From JAUICS01 sp964384335 (GTDB lineage Bacteria; Pseudomonadota; Alphaproteobacteria; Micavibrionales; Micavibrionaceae), in assembly GCA_964384335.1 (NCBI GenBank), contig CAYLKN010000009.1, positions 9,552 to 73,551 on the forward strand: 64,000 nucleotides of DNA. The letters are read 5' to 3'. The notes beneath the pieces were generated by a model. It was not told the DNA's origin. It did no database searches and was given only the letters and a program-made list of their open reading frames with translations. This document shows positions 53,828-62,597 of the stretch, one piece after another (position 1 is the first letter of the stretch; the number at the start of each line of letters is the position of its first letter). The position numbers were made by a program, and so were the translations under genes.

Positions 53828-55255
53828 TTATCCAAGGTCCGTAATGCGCTTTCCGGTTCTCTTGTTCATAAAATCGGTTAGCGGGACAGGATAATCACCG
53901 CTGAAACACGCATCGCAGAACTTCCGTTTTTCTCCGTTTCTTTTCCCCTGGTCCAGGGCTTTATAAAGACCATCAAGAGAAATATAGGCCAGAGAGTCAA
54001 CGCCGATATGTTTACCGATTTCTTCAGGTGTTTTTTGATTTGCCAGCAGTTCACTGCTTGAAGGCGTATCAATCCCGTAATAGCAACTGTACTTTGTCGG
54101 CGGAGCAGATATACGCATATGAACCTCTTTTGCACCCGCATGCCTGACCATCTCAACGATTTTCCTTGATGTCGTTCCGCGCACAATTGTATCGTCAACC
54201 AAAACAACAGTTTTCCCTTCCAGAAATGATTTATTGGCGTTATGTTTTAACTTCACACCAAGATGACGGATCTGCTGGGTCGGCTCGATAAACGTACGCC
54301 CGACATAATGGTTCCGAATTATACCAAGTTCAAAAGGCACCCCGCATTGTTCGGAGTATCCGATTGCGGAGGGCACACCACTGTCGGGAACGGGAACAAC
54401 GATATCCGCGCCGTCAACGGGAGATTCGCGTGCCAGTTCGGCACCGATGGCCTTTCGGGCGACATAAACAGACCTTTCTTCCATAAAACTGTCCGGCCGG
54501 GCAAAGTAGATGTATTCAAAAATACAGAACCGTGGCGGCGTGACATCATAAAGCATCACACTTTCTATACCGTTTTTATCGATAACAACCATTTCACCGG
54601 GTTTCACATCCCGCACATAATCAGCCCCGACAATATCAAACGCGCATGTTTCCGATGACAACAGCCATGTATCATTCAGCCTGCCAAGACAAAGGGGTCG
54701 TATACCGTGCCGATCCCGAAGACCTATTAACTGGTCGTTACAGCAGGCAACAATTGCAAATCCGCCTTCCGTAACCTTTACGGCCTCGGCGACGCGATCT
54801 TTGACATTTGTCTTTTCCGAAGCCGCCACAAGGTGCATAAAGACCTCAGTATCGGTTGTGGATTGAAAAATTGACCCTTTCTGAACCAGTTGTTCTCTTA
54901 AGGTGTGTGCGTTTGTGAGGTTTCCGTTTTGACCAAGGGCGAAGCCGCCAAGCGAAAGATCGGCATAAAGAGGCTGAATATTTCTGTATAGTGTTTGTCC
55001 GGTTGTTGCGTAACGATTATGCCCGATTGCCAGATGCCCTTTTAAACGATCGATGACATCTTCCTGATTAAACGTCTGGTCAACAAGCCCCAAAGCCCGT
55101 TTTGAAAAAAATGTTGTGCCGTCGAAAGAGACGATACCGGCAGCTTCCTGCCCCCTGTGCTGCAAGGCGTGAAGGCCAAGCGCGACAAGAGCGGACGCCT
55201 CGGGATGGCCGTAGACTCCGAAAACACCGCATTTCTCGCCCAGAGATTTAGACAT
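53828..55255 (-). CDS. purF: Amidophosphoribosyltransferase
   Basis: First committed step of purine synthesis, PRPP plus glutamine to phosphoribosylamine. The N-terminal Ntn-type glutaminase begins after a short propeptide; Cys9 in GEKCGVFGVYGH is the expected nucleophile. GHNRYATTGQ and NGNLTNA follow in the glutaminase domain. The PRPP loop VVLVDDTIVRGTTS is near residue 350. The 475 residues match the family. The gap to cvpA upstream is 45 bases, and folK starts 21 bases after the purF stop. Confidence 0.96.
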   Translation of the reverse strand: MSKSLGEKCGVFGVYGHPEASALVALGLHALQHRGQEAAGIVSFDGTTFFSKRALGLVDQTFNQEDVIDRLKGHLAIGHNRYATTGQTLYRNIQPLYADLSLGGFALGQNGNLTNAHTLREQLVQKGSIFQSTTDTEVFMHLVAASEKTNVKDRVAEAVKVTEGGFAIVACCNDQLIGLRDRHGIRPLCLGRLNDTWLLSSETCAFDIVGADYVRDVKPGEMVVIDKNGIESVMLYDVTPPRFCIFEYIYFARPDSFMEERSVYVARKAIGAELARESPVDGADIVVPVPDSGVPSAIGYSEQCGVPFELGIIRNHYVGRTFIEPTQQIRHLGVKLKHNANKSFLEGKTVVLVDDTIVRGTTSRKIVEMVRHAGAKEVHMRISAPPTKYSCYYGIDTPSSSELLANQKTPEEIGKHIGVDSLAYISLDGLYKALDQGKRNGEKRKFCDACFSGDYPVPLTDFMNKRTGKRITDLG

Positions 55256-55300
55256 CGTATAAGTGAGGTTTGAATTGTAATTGTTTCATAAAGTAGATTT

Positions 55301-56038
55301 CTATTGGTTTTCCGTATCCTGCTCCCTGAAAAGCTGGTCCAGCATTTCTCTTTGTCCCTGATCGTATCCCGGTCCGTTATTCGGGTTGCTGTTTCCATCC
55401 GGCGGCTGGGTTGGCGTATCAAAAGTTTCGCCCATGTTACCGGCATCTTCCAGAGGTTTTAAAACATTTGTTTCCTCAAGCTTTTCCCTTGTCATATCCG
55501 GATCATACAGTCTTTCCTGATCATTTTCTATCCCGGGAAGATATCCGGCAAGTGTATCGGAACCCAATTCCAGATAGAATATCAAATAAGATCCATCGAA
55601 ATATTTTCTTTTCGTATCAACATCAAGAAATATATGGGCCGGCATGTATAATAAGGCAAGTAACACTGCACCACGGGCGATTCCAAACACAATGCCCAGA
55701 GTCCGGTCAATCATGCCGAGACTGCTGTTGCTGAATGCCGACGCAATAAAATGACTGGTCAAAGACAAAATAACGACGATACAAAGAAAAATCACAACAT
55801 AACTTAAACCATCGGCAAGAAGCGTATATGGAATGAAATCAAGGAATTTTCCGGTTGCACCGTCCTCGACGCCCATAAGGTCCCGGAGAACGGGCGAAAG
55901 CAACGGACCACCGTAATAAGCGGCCGCCAGACCGCCAATAACCCCGACGATCGTTAAAACCTCACGGACAAATCCTCTGAAAAAAGCAATAAGAGTAGAG
56001 ATCAGTATAATAACAACAATAACGATGTCCCAGATCAT
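55301..56038 (-). CDS. cvpA: CvpA family membrane protein
   Basis: An inner-membrane protein of 245 residues with four hydrophobic segments in the first 130 residues (IWDIVIVVIILISTLIAFF and others), then a soluble C-terminal part of about 90 residues ending in a Gln/Asn/Pro-rich tail. The start MIWDIVIVVIILIST and FFRGFVREVLTIVGVIGG are typical of CvpA. The family is needed for colicin V production in E. coli; its general role is linked to envelope integrity. Immediately upstream of purF, as in many proteobacteria. Confidence 0.9.
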   Translation of the reverse strand: MIWDIVIVVIILISTLIAFFRGFVREVLTIVGVIGGLAAAYYGGPLLSPVLRDLMGVEDGATGKFLDFIPYTLLADGLSYVVIFLCIVVILSLTSHFIASAFSNSSLGMIDRTLGIVFGIARGAVLLALLYMPAHIFLDVDTKRKYFDGSYLIFYLELGSDTLAGYLPGIENDQERLYDPDMTREKLEETNVLKPLEDAGNMGETFDTPTQPPDGNSNPNNGPGYDQGQREMLDQLFREQDTENQ

Positions 56039-56382
56039 GTCAGAAAACTTTCAGGCGTTTAGAAATTCGCATATCGTAATTAGAGTATATGGCAGAAAAT
56101 GCCGCTCCATTGCAAGCGTAATTCCGGACACATCACTTTAAAATCATTTCCGTTCTGCACCGTTCCATGTTTGAAAGAATGTTTGCAAAGCGGCATTACA
56201 TGGACAAAGCTCTGTTAAACCGGATTAAACAAACAGGCTTGGAAATCTGCCAGAAAAAATAATTGTCATAATTAATGACTTTTTAATCCGTGCGGATTAT
56301 AATTAAAGCTTGTTTTTAAATTATGTGTTGCATAATTTCGCAGAAGAATGCTAAAGAAAATTAATTTTTAATCTGGAAGGAG
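56039..56382. other. Gene-free region between cvpA and rpsU
   Basis: No open frame here looks coding. The region separates two divergent genes and should hold both promoters. AATCCG and CGGATT (56285-56298) form a short palindrome in an AT-rich stretch that continues with TAATTAAAG, possibly an operator. An AT-rich segment from 56300 precedes the rpsU ribosome-binding site. Confidence 0.4.
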
Positions 56383-56592
56383 TTGATAAAAATCGTTAGC
56401 GTTAATGTAAGAGATAACAATCTTGAGCAGGCTTTAAGAGTTCTTAAGAAAAAAATGCAAAGAGAAGGCATTTTCAGAGAAATGAAGCTGCGACGGGATT
56501 ACGAGAAACCATCTCAAAAACGCAAACGCGAAAAGGCCGAAGCCGTCAGACGATGGCGTAAGCTTGAGCGCAAGCGCAGACATTTCGAATAA
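56383..56592 (+). CDS. rpsU: 30S ribosomal protein S21
   Basis: Small-subunit protein needed for initiation of translation on some mRNAs. The 69 residues include the S21 core VRDNNLEQALRVLKKKMQRE and GIFREMKLRRDYEKPSQKRKREKAEAVRR, almost identical to alphaproteobacterial S21. The start is unusual: no ATG or GTG exists in frame. TTG at 56383 directly abuts AAGGAG (56377-56382). If the protein began where relatives do, the initiating codon would be ATC at 56392, nine bases from the Shine-Dalgarno. A strong terminator follows the gene. Confidence 0.9.
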   Translation: MIKIVSVNVRDNNLEQALRVLKKKMQREGIFREMKLRRDYEKPSQKRKREKAEAVRRWRKLERKRRHFE

Positions 56593-56628
56593 AACATTTA
56601 AACATACGAAAAATAACTATCTTACAAG

Positions 56629-56665
56629 TTGCTTCGTGAAAATATTCATGAAGCAATTTTTATTT
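56629..56665 (+). terminator. Rho-independent terminator after rpsU
   Basis: TTGCTTCGTGAA (56629-56640) pairs with TTCATGAAGCAA (56645-56656), one G-T pair and an AATA loop, followed by TTTTTATTT. A textbook intrinsic terminator. It should separate rpsU from the epmB-like gene at 56682. Confidence 0.88.
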
Positions 56666-56681
56666 GAACAGAGTATGAGAG

Positions 56682-57737
56682 ATGAGCAAGTATCCCCTTA
56701 AAAAGCCGCTTCTTTCGCCGGCCGGACTTTTGGAAAAAGAACTGGTCCCGTCCGAAGTTCAGCAGGATTTGAAAAAGGTCACCGATAAATATGCAATGCG
56801 CATTACGCCAAATGTTTTAAGCGCAATTGAGGAAATGACATACGAAGATCCTGTTTTCAGACAGTATGTTCCGGACATGAAAGAATTGAATTTCAGCAAT
56901 GACGAAGGCCGGGATCCTGTCAGCGACGAGAAATATTCACCGCTGAAAGGAATAGTTCACAGACATAAAGACCGCGTTTTGTTAAAAGTCATTCATGTTT
57001 GCCCGGTTTACTGCCGGTTTTGCTTTCGTCGAGAATACGTTGGACCGCAGGGTGACATGCTTACGGAGCCGGAAGTTGATATGGCTTTGAATTATATACG
57101 CTCGCACAAGAACATCTGGGAAGTCATTTTGACTGGCGGCGACCCCCTGATGCTGTCCTCTCGTAAACTGTTAAAGTTATTTCGCGCGCTGCATGACATA
57201 AATCATGTCGGTGTGATCCGCATACACTCCCGGGTTCCGGTTGCAGATCCGGACAGAATAGATACAGAAAAACTGAATGTGATAAAAGGCAGAAAAGCTG
57301 TCTATCTAGTCATCCACTGCAACCATGCCAACGAATTAACCAATCAAAGCCTTGAAGCGTGCGGATTATTTACTGATGCGGGTATTCCCGTTTTATGCGA
57401 AAGCGTCCTGCTTAAGGGTGTTAATGATAGTGAAGAGGCACTTGAAAATCTCATGCGGAAACTGGTGGAAAACAGAATTAAACCTTATTACCTGCATCAT
57501 CTTGATAAGGCGAAAGGCACTGGACATTTTCGCGTTGTGCTTGAAAAAGGCCAGAAACTGGTCAAAAGCCTTCTTAAAAACGCCTCCGGACTATGCCAGC
57601 CGACATATGTTCTTGATATTCCGGGAGGATATGGCAAAGTGCCAGTTCACGCGACGCATATTAAACGTAAAAAAAACCGGGAATGGTCTTTAAAAGATGC
57701 TGACGACAATGATCATAACTACACAGAAACAGAATAA
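56682..57737 (+). CDS. epmB: Radical SAM lysine 2,3-aminomutase family protein, EpmB-like
   Basis: A 351-residue radical SAM and PLP enzyme. The iron-sulfur cluster motif CPVYCRFC uses Cys107, Cys111 and Cys114, and GGDPLMLSSRKL follows. The PLP lysine is expected in VLDIPGGYGKVPV. Its length is that of EpmB, which isomerises alpha-lysine to beta-lysine for elongation factor P, rather than the longer catabolic KamA. efp and epmA are not in this window, so the substrate is not proven. The trpA gene starts 21 bases downstream. Confidence 0.85.
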   Translation: MSKYPLKKPLLSPAGLLEKELVPSEVQQDLKKVTDKYAMRITPNVLSAIEEMTYEDPVFRQYVPDMKELNFSNDEGRDPVSDEKYSPLKGIVHRHKDRVLLKVIHVCPVYCRFCFRREYVGPQGDMLTEPEVDMALNYIRSHKNIWEVILTGGDPLMLSSRKLLKLFRALHDINHVGVIRIHSRVPVADPDRIDTEKLNVIKGRKAVYLVIHCNHANELTNQSLEACGLFTDAGIPVLCESVLLKGVNDSEEALENLMRKLVENRIKPYYLHHLDKAKGTGHFRVVLEKGQKLVKSLLKNASGLCQPTYVLDIPGGYGKVPVHATHIKRKKNREWSLKDADDNDHNYTETE

Positions 57738-57757
57738 AAGAGTTTGAATTTACTGAT

Positions 57758-58552
57758 ATGTCCAGAATCGAAAAGAAATTTGCCGCCCTTAAGGCAGAAA
57801 ATAAAAAAGCATTCATCCCGTATATCATGGGCGGAGACCCCGATTATGAAACCTCACTCGAAATCCTGGAAAATCTTCCTGAAGCCGGCGCAAGCGTAAT
57901 AGAGTTAGGCATGCCGTTTACCGATCCCATGGCGGACGGCCCAACGATACAGTCTTCCGGGCTGCGTGCGCTGAAAGCGGGGATCACGATCCCTAAAATT
58001 TTACAGATGGCAGGCACATTCAGAGAGAAAAACCAGGAAACGCCACTTGTTCTGATGGGTTATTTTAATCCTGTCCTTGCATACGGGGTTGAGAAATTCG
58101 TTAGTGACGCTGCGAAAGCCGGTGTTGACGGACTTCTTATCGTTGACCTTCCGCCCGAAGAGGATGATGAGTTATTGTCCTTTGCGAAGGACAAAGGGAT
58201 TGATATTATAAAACTTATAACGCCCACCACAGATGATAAACGACTAACAAAAATTCTTGAGCACGCAAGCGGCTGGCTATACTACGTCGCAATTGCCGGA
58301 ATCACAGGCACACGCTCGGCCACTGCGGAAGATGTTCGTGAAAAACTGTCTGCGGTTCGCAAAAGAACCGATTTACCTCTGGCCGTCGGATTTGGTATAA
58401 ATTCACAGGAAGATGTAAAAATAATGAGTCCGTTCTGTGATGCCGTTGTTGTAGGCAGCGCGCTTATAAAAGAAATTGAGCAGCTGGGCACAAAAAATGC
58501 AGACAAGGAAAAAGTCCTTCAAAAGGTCAGAGACTTGGCAAGTGCTCTTTAA
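57758..58552 (+). CDS. trpA: Tryptophan synthase alpha chain
   Basis: Cleaves indole-3-glycerol phosphate and channels indole to TrpB. The 264-residue TIM barrel has the catalytic Glu in VIELGMPFTDPMADGPTIQ and the Asp in LIVDLPPEE, with GITGTRSA as the loop-6 region and VVVGSALI near the phosphate site. Followed by accD 26 bases downstream and folC, an order conserved in alphaproteobacteria, but trpB and trpF, normally just upstream, are absent here; epmB takes their place. Confidence 0.96.
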   Translation: MSRIEKKFAALKAENKKAFIPYIMGGDPDYETSLEILENLPEAGASVIELGMPFTDPMADGPTIQSSGLRALKAGITIPKILQMAGTFREKNQETPLVLMGYFNPVLAYGVEKFVSDAAKAGVDGLLIVDLPPEEDDELLSFAKDKGIDIIKLITPTTDDKRLTKILEHASGWLYYVAIAGITGTRSATAEDVREKLSAVRKRTDLPLAVGFGINSQEDVKIMSPFCDAVVVGSALIKEIEQLGTKNADKEKVLQKVRDLASAL

Positions 58553-58578
58553 AAATATCATTTAGCGGGAGTTTTTTC

Positions 58579-59742
58579 ATGAACTGGTTAACGAATTTTA
58601 TCAGACCCAAAATACGATCCTTCGTCACCAAAAAAGATGTGCCTGAAAACCTGTGGCACAAATGCCCTTCCTGTGAAGGTATGATGTTTCATACCGATCT
58701 TAAAAAGAATCTGAATGTCTGTTATCACTGTAATTATCACCTGAACATCTCTGTGAACCAGCGCCTGTCCCTGCTGTTTGATGACGGTAAATTTGAAGAA
58801 GTCAGCCTGCCTAAAGTACCGCATGACCCTTTGAAATTTAAGGACCGCAAGAAATATTCCGATCGCCTTAAAGAGGCGCATCAAAAAACAGGCCGTCAGG
58901 ATGCACTTGTTATCGCCAAAGGAACAATTGGCGGCAATAAGGTAGTCATAGCCGCATTTGATTTTGCCTTCATGGGCGGTTCTATGGGCGCAGCCGTCGG
59001 TGCAGGCATTGTGAAAGCTGCGCAAATCGCCGTCTCTGAAAAAGCCGCCTTTATAACAATACCCTCTTCGGGGGGCGCACGAATGCAGGAAGGAGCCATC
59101 TCCCTCATGCAGATGCCAAAGACCATAGTCAGCGTTCAGCGTGTCCGGGAAGCCGGCCTGCCCTATTTCGTATTACTGACCAACCCTACTACAGGCGGGG
59201 TCAGCGCCTCTTTCGCAATGCTGGGTGACATTCACATTGCCGAGCCCGGAGCAACAATCGGATTTGCAGGTAAACGGGTCATCCAGGAAACAATACGCGA
59301 GGAACTGCCCGAAAACTTTCAGACTTCCGAATATCTTAAGGATCATGGCATGGTAGATATGGTTGTCCACAGAACGGAGTTGAGAGAGACCCTGGCACGC
59401 CTCCTTGGGCTTATCATGAATAAAGGCGGTTTGAAAAAGAATGGCAAAAATCCGCAAAGCGGAACCGGTGCGAAAGGCAAAACATCAAAAAACGGAAAAG
59501 CCGATAAAAGTAATGCGAATTCTTTAAGTGAAAAGAATATTGAAAAAATTGGCCGGCACATTGAAACAAACAAGAAACGTAAGATTAAAACGCATCTGAA
59601 TATTGAAAATTACAGGCCCCACTCTGCCCTGAACATAGATATAAAGCTTGATAATATAGATATTACAGCCTTGCCCAGGCCGGTGATGCCGACAGGAAAC
59701 AATCAGAATATTGCCAGAAATGCACGCCGGGCCAGTAGGTGA
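58579..59742 (+). CDS. accD: Acetyl-CoA carboxylase carboxyltransferase subunit beta, with a long C-terminal extension
   Basis: Beta subunit of the carboxyltransferase that makes malonyl-CoA. The N-terminal zinc ribbon uses Cys29, Cys32, Cys48 and Cys51 (KCPSCEG, VCYHCNYH). The catalytic domain shows SSGGARMQEGA, LTNPTTGGVSASFAMLGD and GFAGKRVIQETIRE. The conserved enzyme ends around residue 280. About 105 further residues rich in Lys, Asn and Gly follow, then a segment with HSALNIDIKLDNIDITALPR; most AccD proteins lack it. The extension is in frame without interruption. folC overlaps the 3' end. Confidence 0.95.
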   Translation: MNWLTNFIRPKIRSFVTKKDVPENLWHKCPSCEGMMFHTDLKKNLNVCYHCNYHLNISVNQRLSLLFDDGKFEEVSLPKVPHDPLKFKDRKKYSDRLKEAHQKTGRQDALVIAKGTIGGNKVVIAAFDFAFMGGSMGAAVGAGIVKAAQIAVSEKAAFITIPSSGGARMQEGAISLMQMPKTIVSVQRVREAGLPYFVLLTNPTTGGVSASFAMLGDIHIAEPGATIGFAGKRVIQETIREELPENFQTSEYLKDHGMVDMVVHRTELRETLARLLGLIMNKGGLKKNGKNPQSGTGAKGKTSKNGKADKSNANSLSEKNIEKIGRHIETNKKRKIKTHLNIENYRPHSALNIDIKLDNIDITALPRPVMPTGNNQNIARNARRASR

Positions 59743-61081
59743 GAAAACAGCTTCCGTTAACAACGAGCCGGTAGCGGACACTGAAATCGAGTCGATATTG
59801 GCGCGCTTTCTCGAATATCATCCCAAATCAATTGATCTGAGCCTCGACCGCATAAGAAGACTTATGAACGATCTTGGCAATCCTCAGAATAAAGTGCCGC
59901 CCGTCATTCACGTCGCGGGAACAAACGGAAAAGGTTCTACCATCGCGTTTTTACGCTCAATTATGGAAGCGCATGGATATACCTGCCATGCTTTCACATC
60001 GCCACATCTGATCCGCTTTAATGAACGCATCAGGCTTTCCGGAAAACTGATTTCCAATACGTTTTTAAAAGCATGTCTTATAGAGGCAGAAACAGTAAAC
60101 GCCGGTCGTGAGATTACATTTTTTGAGCTAACTTATGCTGCTGCCTTTATTGCCTTTTCAAAGGTTCCCGCAGATTTTCTTCTTCTTGAAACGGGAATGG
60201 GCGGACGGCTTGATGCAACGAATATTGTAGAAAACCCCCTTTTAACAATTATAACGCGTATCTCCATGGACCATGCGGAGTTTCTGGGTGATACGCTTGA
60301 AAAAATTGCATTTGAAAAAGCCGGGATCATGAAACCCGCCGTACCTTGTGTAATTGCCCCGCAAACCACTCAGAATGGAGTAAACATGGCCGTGATGGAT
60401 GTTTTTGCCAAACATGCGGAAAAGCTTAAAGTCCCCTTACATAGAGTTGAAAGTGAGAACAGCGTATATCCTGAATTAAATCTTACAGGTCCCCATCAGA
60501 GAGAGAATGCGGCCACTGCGCTTCAGGCCATGGAAATATTAAACGAAAACTATCCGGACAGGTTTCATTTTGAAGAAAAAAAATCCTTAAAAGGTCTTGA
60601 GCAGGCCTACTGGCCCGCCAGGCTGCAAAGGCTTCAGTCCATGGAAAGAAAATTGCAGGCCCCAATGGAAGCAGAAATATGGCTTGACGGCGGGCATAAT
60701 GATAGCGCGGGCGAAGCTTTGGCCAAACAGGCAAAAATATGGAACTTGCAGGATCAGAAAACGCTCCATCTGGTTATAGGAATGATCAACACCAAAAACC
60801 CGGAAACTTTCCTGAAATCTCTGCTTCCAATGGCAAAATCTTTGTCTTTGATACCTGTGCCAGAGGAAAAAAGCTCCCACGACCCGAAGGATGTCAGAAA
60901 GCAGCTTAAACCGCTTCTCTCCGATTTACCGGAGATCAGGTGCAGCGTTTTTGGTGATGCAGAAGATGCAGTAGCCGCACTTTTCAAGGAAGATCAAAAC
61001 AGAACCTGCCGTGTTTTAATAACCGGATCACTGTATCTTTCCGGGCACATAATGAAGACTCTGAAAGATGAGGTTGTATGA
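59720..61081 (+). CDS. folC: Folylpolyglutamate synthase/dihydrofolate synthase
   Basis: ATP-dependent Mur-ligase-type enzyme that adds glutamate to dihydropteroate and folates. Of 453 residues, the ones near the start read YHPKSIDLSLDRI, as in alphaproteobacterial FolC. The P-loop is HVAGTNGKGST, followed by HAFTSPHLIRFNERIR and ETGMGGRLDATNIV; the C-terminal domain includes WLDGGHND. The exact start is uncertain: ATG 59720 overlaps accD by 23 bases, and a TTG at 59711 is also open. The last bases overlap rapZ (ATGA). Confidence 0.94.
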   Translation: MHAGPVGEKTASVNNEPVADTEIESILARFLEYHPKSIDLSLDRIRRLMNDLGNPQNKVPPVIHVAGTNGKGSTIAFLRSIMEAHGYTCHAFTSPHLIRFNERIRLSGKLISNTFLKACLIEAETVNAGREITFFELTYAAAFIAFSKVPADFLLLETGMGGRLDATNIVENPLLTIITRISMDHAEFLGDTLEKIAFEKAGIMKPAVPCVIAPQTTQNGVNMAVMDVFAKHAEKLKVPLHRVESENSVYPELNLTGPHQRENAATALQAMEILNENYPDRFHFEEKKSLKGLEQAYWPARLQRLQSMERKLQAPMEAEIWLDGGHNDSAGEALAKQAKIWNLQDQKTLHLVIGMINTKNPETFLKSLLPMAKSLSLIPVPEEKSSHDPKDVRKQLKPLLSDLPEIRCSVFGDAEDAVAALFKEDQNRTCRVLITGSLYLSGHIMKTLKDEVV

Positions 61082-61911
61082 GCAACGCGAAACTACTTAT
61101 TGTTACAGGTCTTTCCGGTGCGGGCATGTCCTCCACTCTCAAAGCCCTTGAGGACAACGGCTATGAAGTTATCGATAATTTTCCCCTTTCTCTCGTTGAT
61201 CCCCTGATGGAAAAACAGGAACATGACAACGCCCCCCTTGCCGTGGGCATTGATTGCCGGACAAGAGGGTTCAGTCCCGATCTTGTCATCAAAACCGCAA
61301 CCAGATTTTCGGCGGAGATATTGTTTTTGACGGCCGATGATTCTGTTTTACAAAACCGCTTTAACGAAACACGCAGACGACACCCGCTGGCTAGTGACCG
61401 GCCCGTAAGTGCGGGCATCGAGAAAGAAAAACTTATCCTTGCGAACCTAAAAGATCACGCAAGCCTTGTCCTGGATACAAGTGATCTTTCGATTCATGAT
61501 CTGAGACGGCTGATTAAAGGGTATTATGGGCTTACAGAAAAAGATCTGACGGTGACGTTCATGTCATTCGGATATAAAAACGGAATTCCCAAAGAAGCGG
61601 ATATTGTCATGGATGTTCGTTTCCTCAAAAATCCGAACTGGGTGCCTTCACTTAAGCCACTGACCGGGAATGACGAAGCGGTTGGGGATTATATAAAGAC
61701 CGATAAAGCCTATGACAATTTCAGACATCATTTCACAGAACTTCTTCAGACCCTTCTGCCCCATTACCGCGAAGAAGGAAAATCTTACCTCACAATTGCC
61801 ATTGGCTGTACGGGCGGCCGTCACCGTTCTGTTTTCATTGCAAGGTATTTGAAAGACTATTTTGAAGAAATAACAGACTACGCTTATCAGATCATTAACA
61901 GGGATTTATAG
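61078..61911 (+). CDS. rapZ: RapZ/YvcJ-family nucleotide-binding protein
   Basis: A 277-residue protein. In E. coli RapZ is an RNase E adaptor that controls the glmS sRNA pathway; other homologues bind and hydrolyse nucleotides. Its start, LIVTGLSGAGMSST, is the Walker A region but the lysine is replaced by Met17. NGYEVIDNFPLSL and FLTADDSVLQNRFNETRRRHPL are typical. The C-terminal domain ends with IAIGCTGGRHRSVFIA, the conserved RapZ metabolite-binding region. It overlaps folC by four bases and is the last gene of the trpA-accD-folC run. Confidence 0.9.
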   Translation: MSNAKLLIVTGLSGAGMSSTLKALEDNGYEVIDNFPLSLVDPLMEKQEHDNAPLAVGIDCRTRGFSPDLVIKTATRFSAEILFLTADDSVLQNRFNETRRRHPLASDRPVSAGIEKEKLILANLKDHASLVLDTSDLSIHDLRRLIKGYYGLTEKDLTVTFMSFGYKNGIPKEADIVMDVRFLKNPNWVPSLKPLTGNDEAVGDYIKTDKAYDNFRHHFTELLQTLLPHYREEGKSYLTIAIGCTGGRHRSVFIARYLKDYFEEITDYAYQIINRDL

Positions 61912-61933
61912 AATACATGTGACTGCGCTGCGC

Positions 61934-62227
61934 TTATGCATTTTTGGTGGAGGCATCCATAGTCACAGCCTCAATCTTCTCTTTTAAATCCGTAATCACA
62001 GTCTTGTAATCCGAAGATTCCTGTTTATAAATAATTTCGTTAGAGGGGTCCTTTTCCATTCGGGATTTTATGAATTCAACGATTTCTTCCCAGTTTTCCG
62101 CGCTTTTGAAGTTACCGCGTGCATAAAAGAAGTATTTCATTTTCATGGCTTCATGACATGCATCCTTAATTCCATGAGCGTCAATAAGCCTTTGACCAAT
62201 ATTCCTGGCATAATCACCTTTAGTCAT
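61934..62227 (-). CDS. Orphan 97-residue soluble protein
   Basis: Not recognised. Helical, with no signal peptide or membrane segment; the N-terminal part reads YARNIGQRLIDAHGIKDACHEAMKMKYFFYARGNF, and a shorter helix ends the protein. AAGGAGAGG five bases before the ATG at 62227 makes the start and the gene convincing. The open frame reaches one codon further to a TTG. It is convergent with rapZ, with a gap of 22 bases. Confidence 0.6.
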   Translation of the reverse strand: MTKGDYARNIGQRLIDAHGIKDACHEAMKMKYFFYARGNFKSAENWEEIVEFIKSRMEKDPSNEIIYKQESSDYKTVITDLKEKIEAVTMDASTKNA

Positions 62228-62597
62228 CAAACCTCTCCTTTATTTGGTTATGACAACCCCCGCACACGCCAGATCTTTAATTACTATAACCTGAGTATAT
62301 GGAATTATCTGCAATTTTGCAAATAAAGTTTTTTATTTATTTTCAATGACTTAAAAGGAATCCCGGTGCGATTAATATTTTTTCGAAAATTTTTGTGCCA
62401 AAAGCGATATATCCTAAAGCCTTAAAACAAACATCATTCCGGTCCTTAAATTTTTCCATTAAGTATCATTGTACTCAATCCTAAGGTTATGCCTAACCTT
62501 TCGCATTAGGATTTTGTTAAAATGCTTCCTGTAAAGTAAATAAGGTATAGGACTTGCTCATATAAAATTAAATAATTTTTTACAAAGGGAGGCTTAC
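62228..62597. other. Gene-free region with divergent promoters and a nested hairpin
   Basis: Neither strand has a credible coding frame. The segment from about 62300 to 62470 is very AT-rich. It separates two divergent small genes, so both promoters should be here. The nested inverted repeat at 62477-62513 is described separately. GGGAGG at 62588-62593 is the ribosome-binding site of the downstream gene. A small RNA cannot be excluded. Confidence 0.4.
62477..62513. promoter_or_regulatory. Nested inverted repeat upstream of a small gene
   Basis: AATCCTAA (62477-62484) pairs with TTAGGATT (62506-62513), and inside it AGGTTA (62484-62489) pairs with TAACCT (62494-62499) around TGCC. A T-rich stretch follows on the plus strand. 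It could be an attenuator, a terminator or the core of a small RNA, 85 bases before the next gene. Confidence 0.4.
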
